Assembly: GCA_015232735.1 (NCBI GenBank)
Contig: JADFZC010000229.1
Coordinates: 1 to 5,080, forward strand
Source of the DNA: Oligoflexales bacterium
GTDB taxonomy: Bacteria; Bdellovibrionota; Oligoflexia; Oligoflexales; Oligoflexaceae
Length of the DNA: 5,080 bases
Reading direction: 5' to 3'
The translations under genes and the position numbers were made by a program. Position 1 is the first letter of the stretch, and each line of letters begins with the position of its first letter. The notes below the pieces were generated by a model that was not told where the DNA came from, did no database searches, and saw only the letters and a program-made list of their open reading frames with translations. Shown here in pieces: positions 1-5,080 of this stretch.

Positions 1-345
1 CCATATATTGTCACCAAGCTTTTGATTCCGCAGGTGGCCGGCTATCAGGATAATCCCGATGAATTTGTCCATAATCGAGCACTTTCACTCTTTACTCACC
101 TAAACTTTACATATATTGGAAGAGCGCAGGGAGCTTGGACAAAAGAGCCGGTGATGGATTGGCGTAACGAGCAGTTTTTTAGACTTTGGCACAGGACCAA
201 TTGGGAAAGTGCTCAAAGTTTTGAAAGGGATATGCAAAGAGCCGGGGCTTCCAGAATTGGCTGGTCCGAGATGGTGCGATCAGAAATGAGCCTTAAAGAC
301 ACGGAAGCAAAAATTATTGATTTGGAAAACCAACCTTTGGAATGA
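1..345 (+). CDS. C-terminal part of an uncharacterised exported protein, paralogue of the next gene (5' end outside window)
   Basis: I do not recognise this family. The reading frame is open from the first base (PYIVTKLLIPQ...), so the real start lies upstream and any start codon inside the window, such as the TTG at 22, would be spurious. The 114 visible codons align closely with residues 314 onward of the downstream gene: PY(I/V)..KLLIPQVA.YQD.PDE, NR..(S/A)L(F/Y)THLN, GRA, DW and LW are shared in the same order. The two are therefore tandem duplicates and probably co-transcribed, since only 25 bp separate them. After the aligned block this copy continues for about 30 residues of polar sequence (around SRIGWSEMV) and ends with a charged tail, SLKDTEAKIIDLENQPLE. 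No cysteine or catalytic motif is visible. Export and lipidation are inferred only from the paralogue. Confidence 0.88.
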   Translation, partial: PYIVTKLLIPQVAGYQDNPDEFVHNRALSLFTHLNFTYIGRAQGAWTKEPVMDWRNEQFFRLWHRTNWESAQSFERDMQRAGASRIGWSEMVRSEMSLKDTEAKIIDLENQPLE

Positions 346-360
346 TTAATTTGACTATAT

Positions 361-365
361 AGAGG
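361..365 (+). promoter_or_regulatory. Shine-Dalgarno site of the complete lipoprotein gene
   Basis: AGAGG lies five bases before the ATG at 371. It supports that start, which also gives a textbook N-terminal signal peptide. No convincing promoter fits in the 25 bp gap after the upstream gene: a TTGACT at 352 would leave no room for a -10 element and leader. Read-through from upstream is therefore the likely source of transcription. Confidence 0.7.
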
Positions 366-370
366 AAAAA

Positions 371-1582
371 ATGAAAACAAGAAAATCATCATTTCTTATC
401 CTATTTTTTGTGGCAGTGCTCACAAATTTCGGATGCGAAAGTTTTGAAGGATACAGGCTCGAATCTGGAGTAAATGGAGAAACATCGCAAGAAGAGGCTG
501 TTGTGCGCGCCATTGCCGAGTTTGTCAAGTCAAGTCTCTCTGATACCAGTGCGGATGAAATGCGGAAACTAATGTTTAGTCAATTGGTTCATCTTAGATT
601 GATATCGGAGAGCGGCATCTGGACAGATCCGCAGTTTGAAAACCACTCTGACTATCTTTTGGGAAACGATCTTGACAAGGATAAAATCGGAGAATTTGTA
701 GATTTTGTAGCTGAGGCCAATCTAAAAAATCCCTATTTGACCAAATTTCTTGTTAAGGCCGGAAAATCAGATTTTTCAAAATATTATGAGAAAATTAGAG
801 GCGAGGCACATACATTTTTTCCTGATCTTGTTGCCTACGGCCTGGTTCAGGAGAGACTTACAAAATTACTTTACCAGGATTGGCGCCTGATAAAGGCAAG
901 TCGTGATATTTGGGCGAAAGCAAGGGCAACATCCAATATTGAAGAGCATATGGAGTTGTTTGATTATGCCAAGCTGGCTTCCGTAGATTATCCGATTAGA
1001 AAGGTTATTGAGTTTAATGAAAGTGGAAGTGTGGATCAGGACTTTCTTAAGATCATGCTTCCTGTCAACATAATGGAAGCAGTCATGGTTGATATTCGGA
1101 CGGGAAGAGTCAATAATGCCAAAGCCGGCTTTGTTTTGGCCGTTCATAATCCCGAATCGCCGGAGTGTGTCGGCGGGAGTAATAATTGCGTTGCTTCCTA
1201 TTGGTCAAAAGAAAGAAAAGCGGTGAGTGTAAATTTGCCCCTGTCGAAAAATTGGGCGGATCTTTATCAAACATGGAACCTGGCTTTTGTTACCCGTTAT
1301 AAATATTTTCCTTATGTCATGGTGAAATTGTTGATTCCCCAGGTTGCCAATTACCAGGATAAGCCTGATGAATATCTTTACAATAGAATGATTGCCCTAT
1401 ACACTCACCTCAATTATGCTCTCCTCGGTAGGGCCAACAATTTCGGTGTTTATTCTGCCAATATCGATTGGAGTAATGACGATCTGTCCCAATTGTGGGG
1501 AAGAGAAAATCTTGATAGCGCCGGAGATTACTCAGCGAAACTTGGAGAAAAGAGGTCTCCCCACCGAAGCCAAAAAAATTGA
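371..1582 (+). CDS. Uncharacterised lipoprotein, 403 aa, second of a tandem paralogous pair
   Basis: I do not recognise the family and assign no function. The start is fixed by an AGAGG site and a signal peptide: basic MKTRK, a hydrophobic stretch at residues 7-19, then FGC with Cys22 as the probable lipidated residue. The lipobox is loose (N-F-G-C, with Asn at -3), so lipidation is likely but not certain. The mature part looks largely alpha-helical, rich in Lys, Glu, Leu and aromatic residues. Cys266 and Cys273 flank a Gly/Asn-rich loop and could form a disulfide. Residues 314-387 match the end of the preceding gene, including KLLIPQVA, THLN and GRA. After about residue 394 the match stops and the protein ends SPHRSQKN; a paralogue-like tail continues in the +1 frame (see 1556-1613). 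The gene may therefore be frameshifted near its end, although nearly all of it is intact. Confidence 0.88.
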   Translation: MKTRKSSFLILFFVAVLTNFGCESFEGYRLESGVNGETSQEEAVVRAIAEFVKSSLSDTSADEMRKLMFSQLVHLRLISESGIWTDPQFENHSDYLLGNDLDKDKIGEFVDFVAEANLKNPYLTKFLVKAGKSDFSKYYEKIRGEAHTFFPDLVAYGLVQERLTKLLYQDWRLIKASRDIWAKARATSNIEEHMELFDYAKLASVDYPIRKVIEFNESGSVDQDFLKIMLPVNIMEAVMVDIRTGRVNNAKAGFVLAVHNPESPECVGGSNNCVASYWSKERKAVSVNLPLSKNWADLYQTWNLAFVTRYKYFPYVMVKLLIPQVANYQDKPDEYLYNRMIALYTHLNYALLGRANNFGVYSANIDWSNDDLSQLWGRENLDSAGDYSAKLGEKRSPHRSQKN

Positions 1583-1613
1583 AAAAAAATGTGATAGGTT
1601 AACTGAATTATAG
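1556..1613 (+). other. Out-of-frame remnant of the paralogue-type C-terminal tail
   Basis: In the +1 frame relative to the lipoprotein gene, this stretch reads LPTEAKKIEKKCDRLTEL and stops at 1611-1613. The PTEAKKIE part lines up with DTEAKIID in the tail of the upstream paralogue. The DNA also matches: AC-GAAGC-AAAA at 301-313 against AC-GAAGC-AAAA at 1563-1575. From the codon for Glu205 or its counterpart (bases 205 and 1514) to this match is 96 bases in the first copy but 49 in the second. The 47-base difference is not a multiple of three. Skipping one base between about 1546 and 1557 would give a 413-residue product. A mutation, an assembly or sequencing error, or chance similarity of a short charged tail are all possible. 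Confidence 0.5.
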
Positions 1614-1663
1614 TGTGCTGCCGAATTAATCATAACCATCTAAAAACATATAGGAAATTATTC
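1583..1663. other. Short gap between convergent genes, no clear terminator
   Basis: These 81 bp separate the ends of two convergent genes. They are AT-rich with several A runs. The first of these (1582-1589) reads as a T8 run for transcripts from the right, but only a weak five-base stem (GGTTA/TAACC, about 1597-1638) with a very long loop precedes it. The first part also contains the end of the out-of-frame lipoprotein tail. Confidence 0.4.
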
Positions 1664-2812
1664 TTACATATAAAAAAACACTTGAGTAGCCGCTTCGATA
1701 TCCTGCCAGTCTTTATCAAAATGGGAAGTAGCCCCACCCAACACACATATTTTAAACATCTGTCCCTGCTTAAACTCCTCATCGTTGCTGACATCGATAT
1801 CACTTACGACCTCTCCACCAATTGGCGGAGAGTAACCGGCTTCCGTATTGCATTGCACTTTTGTCATGGGCCCAAATTTATAGCGATAAAACGGAACGCT
1901 TGGCACTTTCATATTGACCCTGTACTCGCCTTTTGAAGTTGGAGCTAATGGGCTTTCTATGACAAACCAAGTTGGAAACCTCGGCTGCGCCAAGGTGTAA
2001 ACGTACTTACCATCTGCGGTTTTCGCGCGATGATAAATGGCGAGTAATCCGCGAATATCTCCCATGCTAAGGGTGCTTAGTTTTCCATGTTCCTCATCGC
2101 GTCTATTCGCGCAATAGTTCATGATGGACCTATTATCATAAACTCCTATGGCAAAATACCCATCGGCACTTTCATTGGCGCAATTGTCTGTTTGATCTCT
2201 ATCTTCCCTTACATGCTCGTGATGTAAGCCTAAAACATGGCCTATTTCATGAAGGGCATTGATCGCAGTGCCAAGGTATACTCCACCGTTTACCCGCCTG
2301 CTGGAATTAGGTTGAAATGATCCCATAAACCCAAAATTCAAATTAACCCCTTCATCCTGGCCTAAAAGATTTTTCCCGCAATTAATACAAGCTGTATTAT
2401 CGAGTCCTGGCGAATAATTGGGACGAATTCGAATGGACTCTTTGTCATCATCCCGGCAGGTTTTCCAACCCTTCAAGGAAAACGGCAGTGGCGGCTTTTC
2501 GTATTCATGTTGAATAATTTCCTGAACCTGCCTACGAGAATCCTCGGTGTAGGGTATATCTTGTGGACGAGGTTTGTCTATGGGGTTGAGCCAGCAAAAT
2601 GGCACGACAATTTTACCATTTGCATCAAGCGCATCAAATCTAAGATCCGGGCCCGTGAGTGTCTCGGTCGTGCCCATGGTCAGGGCATTGGTTTCGCTAA
2701 CTGACTCTCCTTTTTGAAAGGGAGAACATCCGATCACAGCAAGTATCATTGGCGATACCAATGACATGACATTGCGACTATTTGTGAAATAACAGGAAAT
2801 GATGGATTGCAC
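1664..2812 (-). CDS. Astacin-like metzincin zinc metalloprotease, lipoprotein
   Basis: The product is a 382-residue zinc endopeptidase, probably anchored by lipid on the cell surface or in the outer membrane. The active site is HEIGHVLGLHHE: zinc ligands His188, His192 and His198, general base Glu189, the metzincin Gly195, and Glu199 as in astacins. A Met-turn SIMNY (229-233) follows about 30 residues later, matching astacin SxMxY, and a LSxxDIxGLLAIY helix (247-260) closes the catalytic domain. The catalytic part spans roughly 65-262; residues 265-382 form an unassigned C-terminal domain. The signal peptide has Arg13, a hydrophobic run at 15-27 and lipobox V-I-G-C with Cys29. The GTG start is preferred because AGGGG lies nine bases upstream and it includes Arg13; the ATG at 2767 lacks both. 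Eight other cysteines after Cys29 (73, 119, 142, 145, 211, 234, 321, 356) suggest disulfides. The family assignment is firm at metzincin level; M12A versus a matrixin-like group is less sure. The substrate is unknown. Confidence 0.9.
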   Translation of the reverse strand: MQSIISCYFTNSRNVMSLVSPMILAVIGCSPFQKGESVSETNALTMGTTETLTGPDLRFDALDANGKIVVPFCWLNPIDKPRPQDIPYTEDSRRQVQEIIQHEYEKPPLPFSLKGWKTCRDDDKESIRIRPNYSPGLDNTACINCGKNLLGQDEGVNLNFGFMGSFQPNSSRRVNGGVYLGTAINALHEIGHVLGLHHEHVREDRDQTDNCANESADGYFAIGVYDNRSIMNYCANRRDEEHGKLSTLSMGDIRGLLAIYHRAKTADGKYVYTLAQPRFPTWFVIESPLAPTSKGEYRVNMKVPSVPFYRYKFGPMTKVQCNTEAGYSPPIGGEVVSDIDVSNDEEFKQGQMFKICVLGGATSHFDKDWQDIEAATQVFFYM

Positions 2813-2821
2813 GATGGTTTA

Positions 2822-2826
2822 CCCCT
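2822..2826 (-). promoter_or_regulatory. Shine-Dalgarno site deciding the GTG start of the protease
   Basis: The - strand reads AGGGG here, nine bases before the GTG whose first base is 2812. No comparable site precedes the in-frame ATG at 2767. This favours the longer protein with the positively charged signal-peptide N-terminus. Confidence 0.6.
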
Positions 2827-2866
2827 ATTTTTCAAACGGAAATTTTCGTTCTGAAGGATTGCATAG

Positions 2867-2895
2867 CATATAGGATAACTTGTAAATAAAGTCAA
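2867..2895 (-). promoter_or_regulatory. Predicted sigma70-type promoter of the protease gene
   Basis: On the - strand TTGACT (2895-2890) is followed after exactly 17 bases by TATATG (2872-2867). That gives five of six matches to the -35 consensus and four of six to the -10 consensus. Transcription would begin near 2860, giving a leader of about 50 bases before the GTG at 2812. The surrounding DNA is AT-rich, which suits a promoter but also raises the chance of accidental matches. Confidence 0.5.
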
Positions 2896-3265
2896 TAAAC
2901 AACCAAAAATAAAAGTCAATTTGGCATCCCCGGCTCTGTGATGGGAGAGTAGACCCACCCAAGCGTTCCCAGAAAGCCCCCACCCAGAACAACGCATACT
3001 GAATTGCTGCACAACGCTCCCGAATGCCGATGGGTTACGTCCGCTTCAGCGCTGGGAACATTGATTTCACTTTTGGAGTTTTATGGTACTCACTTAATCA
3101 ACACATGGCCCAGCACAAAGCAACATCCTGCATCGATCATCCCCCGCCTCTGCAATTACCGTGAATTATCCTCGGCCTCTTTTCTCACCGAATCGCCACT
3201 TCCCACAAGGAAGGAATAGGAAAGCGATAACTGGGTAATGCTATCGGCAGGATCCGGAGCACTAT

Positions 3266-3292
3266 AGTTGCATGACCGACTGCTTTTTTTTT
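3266..3292 (+). terminator. Weak candidate terminator: short stem followed by T9
   Basis: AGTTG (3266-3270) can pair with CGACT (3277-3281), with one G-T pair and a six-base loop. GC and nine T residues (3284-3292) follow. The stem is weak and no recognised + strand gene lies upstream, so this may be chance. If real, it would imply a + strand transcript from the intergenic region. Confidence 0.2.
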
Positions 3293-3314
3293 GCTGGAAA
3301 GCCGTTTTTGCGGA

Positions 3315-3356
3315 GTAACAAAGCCATAGTCATCAAAATGATGACTTGCGTGTTAC
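3315..3356 (-). terminator. Nested hairpin just after the beta-helix gene
   Basis: AGTCATC (3328-3334) and GATGACT (3340-3346) form a perfect seven-base stem with a five-base loop. GTAACA (3315-3320) and TGTTAC (3351-3356) add a perfect six-base outer stem across an uneven internal loop. The structure starts about 13 bases after the stop codon of the - strand beta-helix gene. It fits a transcription terminator or a 3' end-protecting hairpin. The T tract after it is poor, so simple intrinsic termination is uncertain. Confidence 0.4.
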
Positions 3357-3368
3357 ATTATTAAATCC

Positions 3369-5080
3369 CTACTTTGCAATATTTAAAACAGCCTCATATC
3401 CCAACCGATCCTGAAGCTGCCGCAGATATAGACTTCGCGGCGTCGCCGTCTTGTCTTGAAGATCCCAATTGCACTGCTCGCGATCCTTGGCATCCATCTT
3501 ATTGCCTTTGCAACCAATGGCCCAATTCATCGCCGTCGGGGGATTCTGACAATAAAGGAGTTCGTTTTTGTTATTCCAAAAAACCTGCATCGCTCCCGCC
3601 CAGCCATGACCCGTGCCCGAGGCGCCTCGATCGCGCGCTTCAGCCCCTCCATCGCTGACCATGTTGTCAAACAGTCCGCCGATTCCCCACCTATGATGAG
3701 GGCCATTGGTACTTTTGGCCTGCTCCGATACAACGTCAAGAAAAACATTAGGCCCAGGTGTTTTCCTTGCAGTGACATAATCGTGACGACCATTCACAGC
3801 CTTGGTCCGCTGAACCAGGATAAACTGGCCCGTGATGTTGAATGTGTAGCGTCTACCCCCGGTGATCTGCGACACCGGATCATAGCTGGTCGTATCCTGA
3901 ATGGTAATGAACTTGCCGGATCCCCCCACAGAGACGCAGGCATATCCATAATGCCTACAAGTGACGTCACGCACCCACGCATCCTGGACCGTGCCGAAGC
4001 CAATCGCATTCCAACCATGATTCTCGTCGTCCGCTGATTTGAATTCCGAGTCGAATCTTATATTTTCAATACCTATCTGAGATATCCGTGAAGCCGTGGC
4101 GCGATAAATGAACCCTCCGCCGTATTGTTCCTCCATAGCCTGCAACACAGGGGCATCCATGGTGATCTTATCCCCCTCGATTTTAACGATATACCGTTCC
4201 CATGACATCGTGTAATCATCCTCCGTCCATTGCGTTGCCGCTCCGGGGATCCGATCCATGGCGATGTCATGGATCCAATTCTGCGGTGCAGGACGCTCAA
4301 TCACCACCAGGTCACCTTCGGAAAGACCCTTTGTGTCACTCACCGTCACTGTTTTGCTACCTACTGGAATGTAACTGCCAACCAGTTTCCTGCGGGTTCC
4401 AGAAACCTCTTTGCAGTTGCTTCCGCCGCTGATGGAAAGCAGTGTCCGCTGCGAGGTGCCTGTGGCCAGAATCACAGAACCGCCGGTTTCTTGTTGTCCC
4501 TGACCGCGAAGGATCACCCCCGATGAATTGATTTTCAAGGTTCCTTGTACCTTATATAGACCTTTGGCCAGCAGAACGATCCCGCGAATGCCTTGATCGT
4601 TCAAGGGCTTTTTACTCACTTCATCGATCGCTCCCTGAATCCGGCTCCCATCATCACCGGATCCGGGAGAAATGGTAACCACAGGTCCTGTAACCAAAGG
4701 CAGCTTCCTGCCGCCACCAAAATAACCCGCTCGAGAAAAATCGGGAATGGTGTTGCCATTGCTATCGGGAACATAAAAGAGCCGGCCATCCTTCACATAA
4801 ACATACTTCGATTGCTCCCCTTTGTCTTCTGGGGGGTCCGCGATCTTTGATCCGGAGGAGGTGATTCTGGAATCCGATTTTTTACTGTCTTCAGCGGCAG
4901 CACTTTCTGCTTTATCGATAACGCCATTACCGATACAATTGACACAATCACTATCATGAGCCGCAGTAGTTTTATCCTCGCCGTCATCGGAACTGTCAGA
5001 CTTATCAGAGCTATTTGAGGAATCTGAAGAGTTTTTTATCCTGGTTTCCGTTTTATCCGATCCCTTCAAATTCCTGGACC
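3369..5080 (-). CDS. Right-handed beta-helix (pectate-lyase-like) exported protein, 5' end outside window
   Basis: The frame is open through the right edge. The TTG at 5069 is a poor start and no signal peptide is visible, so the N-terminus is probably missing; residue numbers below count from that TTG. Residues 13-35 are a Ser/Asp-rich linker, typical of a stalk between an anchor and a surface domain. A small Cys pair segment follows (DCVNCIGNGVID, 41-52). From about 88 comes the fold: an entry segment NGNTIPDFSRAGYFGGG, then DDGSRIQGAIDEV (139-151), the opening of many pectate-lyase-superfamily beta-helices, then GIVLLAKGLYKVQGTLKI, SGVILRGQG and further beta-coil-like segments to about 470. 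The region HGWAGAMQVFWNN...PPTAMNWAIGC (488-520) and the end SLYLRQLQDRLG (546-556) match, from memory, proteins of secreted beta-helix families in Bacteroidetes and Planctomycetes. The fold suggests polysaccharide binding or cleavage; I cannot identify catalytic residues, so no activity is assigned. Confidence 0.85.
   Translation of the reverse strand, partial: SRNLKGSDKTETRIKNSSDSSNSSDKSDSSDDGEDKTTAAHDSDCVNCIGNGVIDKAESAAAEDSKKSDSRITSSGSKIADPPEDKGEQSKYVYVKDGRLFYVPDSNGNTIPDFSRAGYFGGGRKLPLVTGPVVTISPGSGDDGSRIQGAIDEVSKKPLNDQGIRGIVLLAKGLYKVQGTLKINSSGVILRGQGQQETGGSVILATGTSQRTLLSISGGSNCKEVSGTRRKLVGSYIPVGSKTVTVSDTKGLSEGDLVVIERPAPQNWIHDIAMDRIPGAATQWTEDDYTMSWERYIVKIEGDKITMDAPVLQAMEEQYGGGFIYRATASRISQIGIENIRFDSEFKSADDENHGWNAIGFGTVQDAWVRDVTCRHYGYACVSVGGSGKFITIQDTTSYDPVSQITGGRRYTFNITGQFILVQRTKAVNGRHDYVTARKTPGPNVFLDVVSEQAKSTNGPHHRWGIGGLFDNMVSDGGAEARDRGASGTGHGWAGAMQVFWNNKNELLYCQNPPTAMNWAIGCKGNKMDAKDREQCNWDLQDKTATPRSLYLRQLQDRLGYEAVLNIAK

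Larger units (their letters stand above)
2813..3368. other. Long intergenic region without a convincing gene
   Basis: About 556 bp separate the two - strand genes. The end near 2813-2920 is AT-rich and holds the protease promoter. From about 2925 to 3260 the DNA is richer in G+C (35 of 60 bases in 3001-3060) and holds short C-rich repeats (CCCACCCA at 2954 and 2979). Both strands have short open frames here: the + strand is open from 2953 to 3219 without an ATG start, and the - strand from a GTG at 3012 into the protease gene. Neither has a good ribosome site or a protein I recognise, and the - frame runs through the predicted promoter. A decayed gene or mobile-element remnant is possible but not shown. 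Confidence 0.45.

Noticed and set aside
1597..1638. Possible - strand terminator with stem GGTTA/TAACC before a T8 run
   Set aside because: The stem has only five base pairs, the loop is over 30 bases and seven bases separate it from the T run.
2378..2390. Shared Cys-x-Asn-Cys motif (ACINCGKN in the protease, DCVNCIGN in the beta-helix protein)
   Set aside because: The match is only a few residues, sits in unrelated contexts, and is easily explained by chance.
2746..3012. An 88-codon open frame on the - strand with a GTG start overlapping the protease gene start
   Set aside because: It runs through the predicted protease promoter and ribosome site, overlaps the protease signal peptide in another frame, has no Shine-Dalgarno site and resembles no protein I know.
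3004..3219. A 71-codon open frame on the + strand starting with TTG
   Set aside because: There is no ribosome site and no ATG, and the frame is open upstream to 2953 without a better start. The protein looks like random high-Ser/Pro translation. Kept only as part of the intergenic finding.
3315..3356. Integron attC-like site suggested by the GTAACA...TGTTAC nested palindrome
   Set aside because: The ends do not match the RYYYAAC / GTTRRRY core sites and there is no integrase or cassette array nearby.
3456..4037. A 193-codon open frame on the + strand inside the beta-helix gene
   Set aside because: It is antisense to a gene with clear family signatures, and its protein is typical of an antisense shadow.
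4253..4275. Perfect inverted repeat GATCCATG / CATGGATC with a seven-base loop
   Set aside because: It lies inside the coding sequence for WIHDIAMDRIP and is explained by codons for the repeated His-Asp and Met-Asp pairs. No regulatory reason is visible.

Overview
The window carries four protein-coding genes. Two + strand genes lie on the left (the first cut by the window edge) and two - strand genes lie in the middle and on the right (the last apparently open through the right edge). At least two, and probably all four, encode exported proteins. No rRNA, tRNA, CRISPR array, transposase or phage gene was recognised. The organism is a bacterium with sigma70-type promoters and Shine-Dalgarno sites. 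The lipoproteins and the astacin-like lipoprotein protease would suit a predatory or surface-associated Gram-negative such as Bdellovibrionota or a relative. That placement is a guess from gene style, not from a marker gene.

Left (1-1613): two tandem paralogous genes, 25 bp apart, encode an unrecognised family of exported, mostly helical proteins. Only the last 114 codons of the first are present. The second is complete and begins with a lipoprotein signal peptide. Its 3' end seems to have lost reading frame relative to its neighbour: a matching tail lies in the +1 frame just past the point where the two proteins stop aligning.

Middle (1664-2895): a - strand gene, convergent with the pair, encodes a metzincin zinc protease. 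It has a complete HExxHxxGxxHE site, a Met-turn and a lipoprotein signal peptide. Its GTG start is supported by a Shine-Dalgarno site and a well-spaced promoter upstream.

Gap (2813-3368): about 556 bp without a convincing gene. It holds the protease promoter, a relatively GC-rich anonymous stretch with short C-rich repeats, a T9 run, and a nested hairpin just after the stop of the right-hand gene.

Right (3369-5080): a - strand gene encodes a large right-handed beta-helix, pectate-lyase-like protein behind a Ser/Asp-rich linker. Its 5' end lies outside the window. Sampled lines of it look richer in G+C than the left-hand genes.

Together the genes point to a cell-surface or secreted set (protease, polysaccharide-type beta-helix protein, lipoprotein pair). 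Nothing shows that they form one pathway: the two halves are on opposite strands and the - strand genes are separated by a long gap with its own promoter. I see no clear evidence of an undescribed system. The best leads are the uncharacterised lipoprotein family and its tail divergence.
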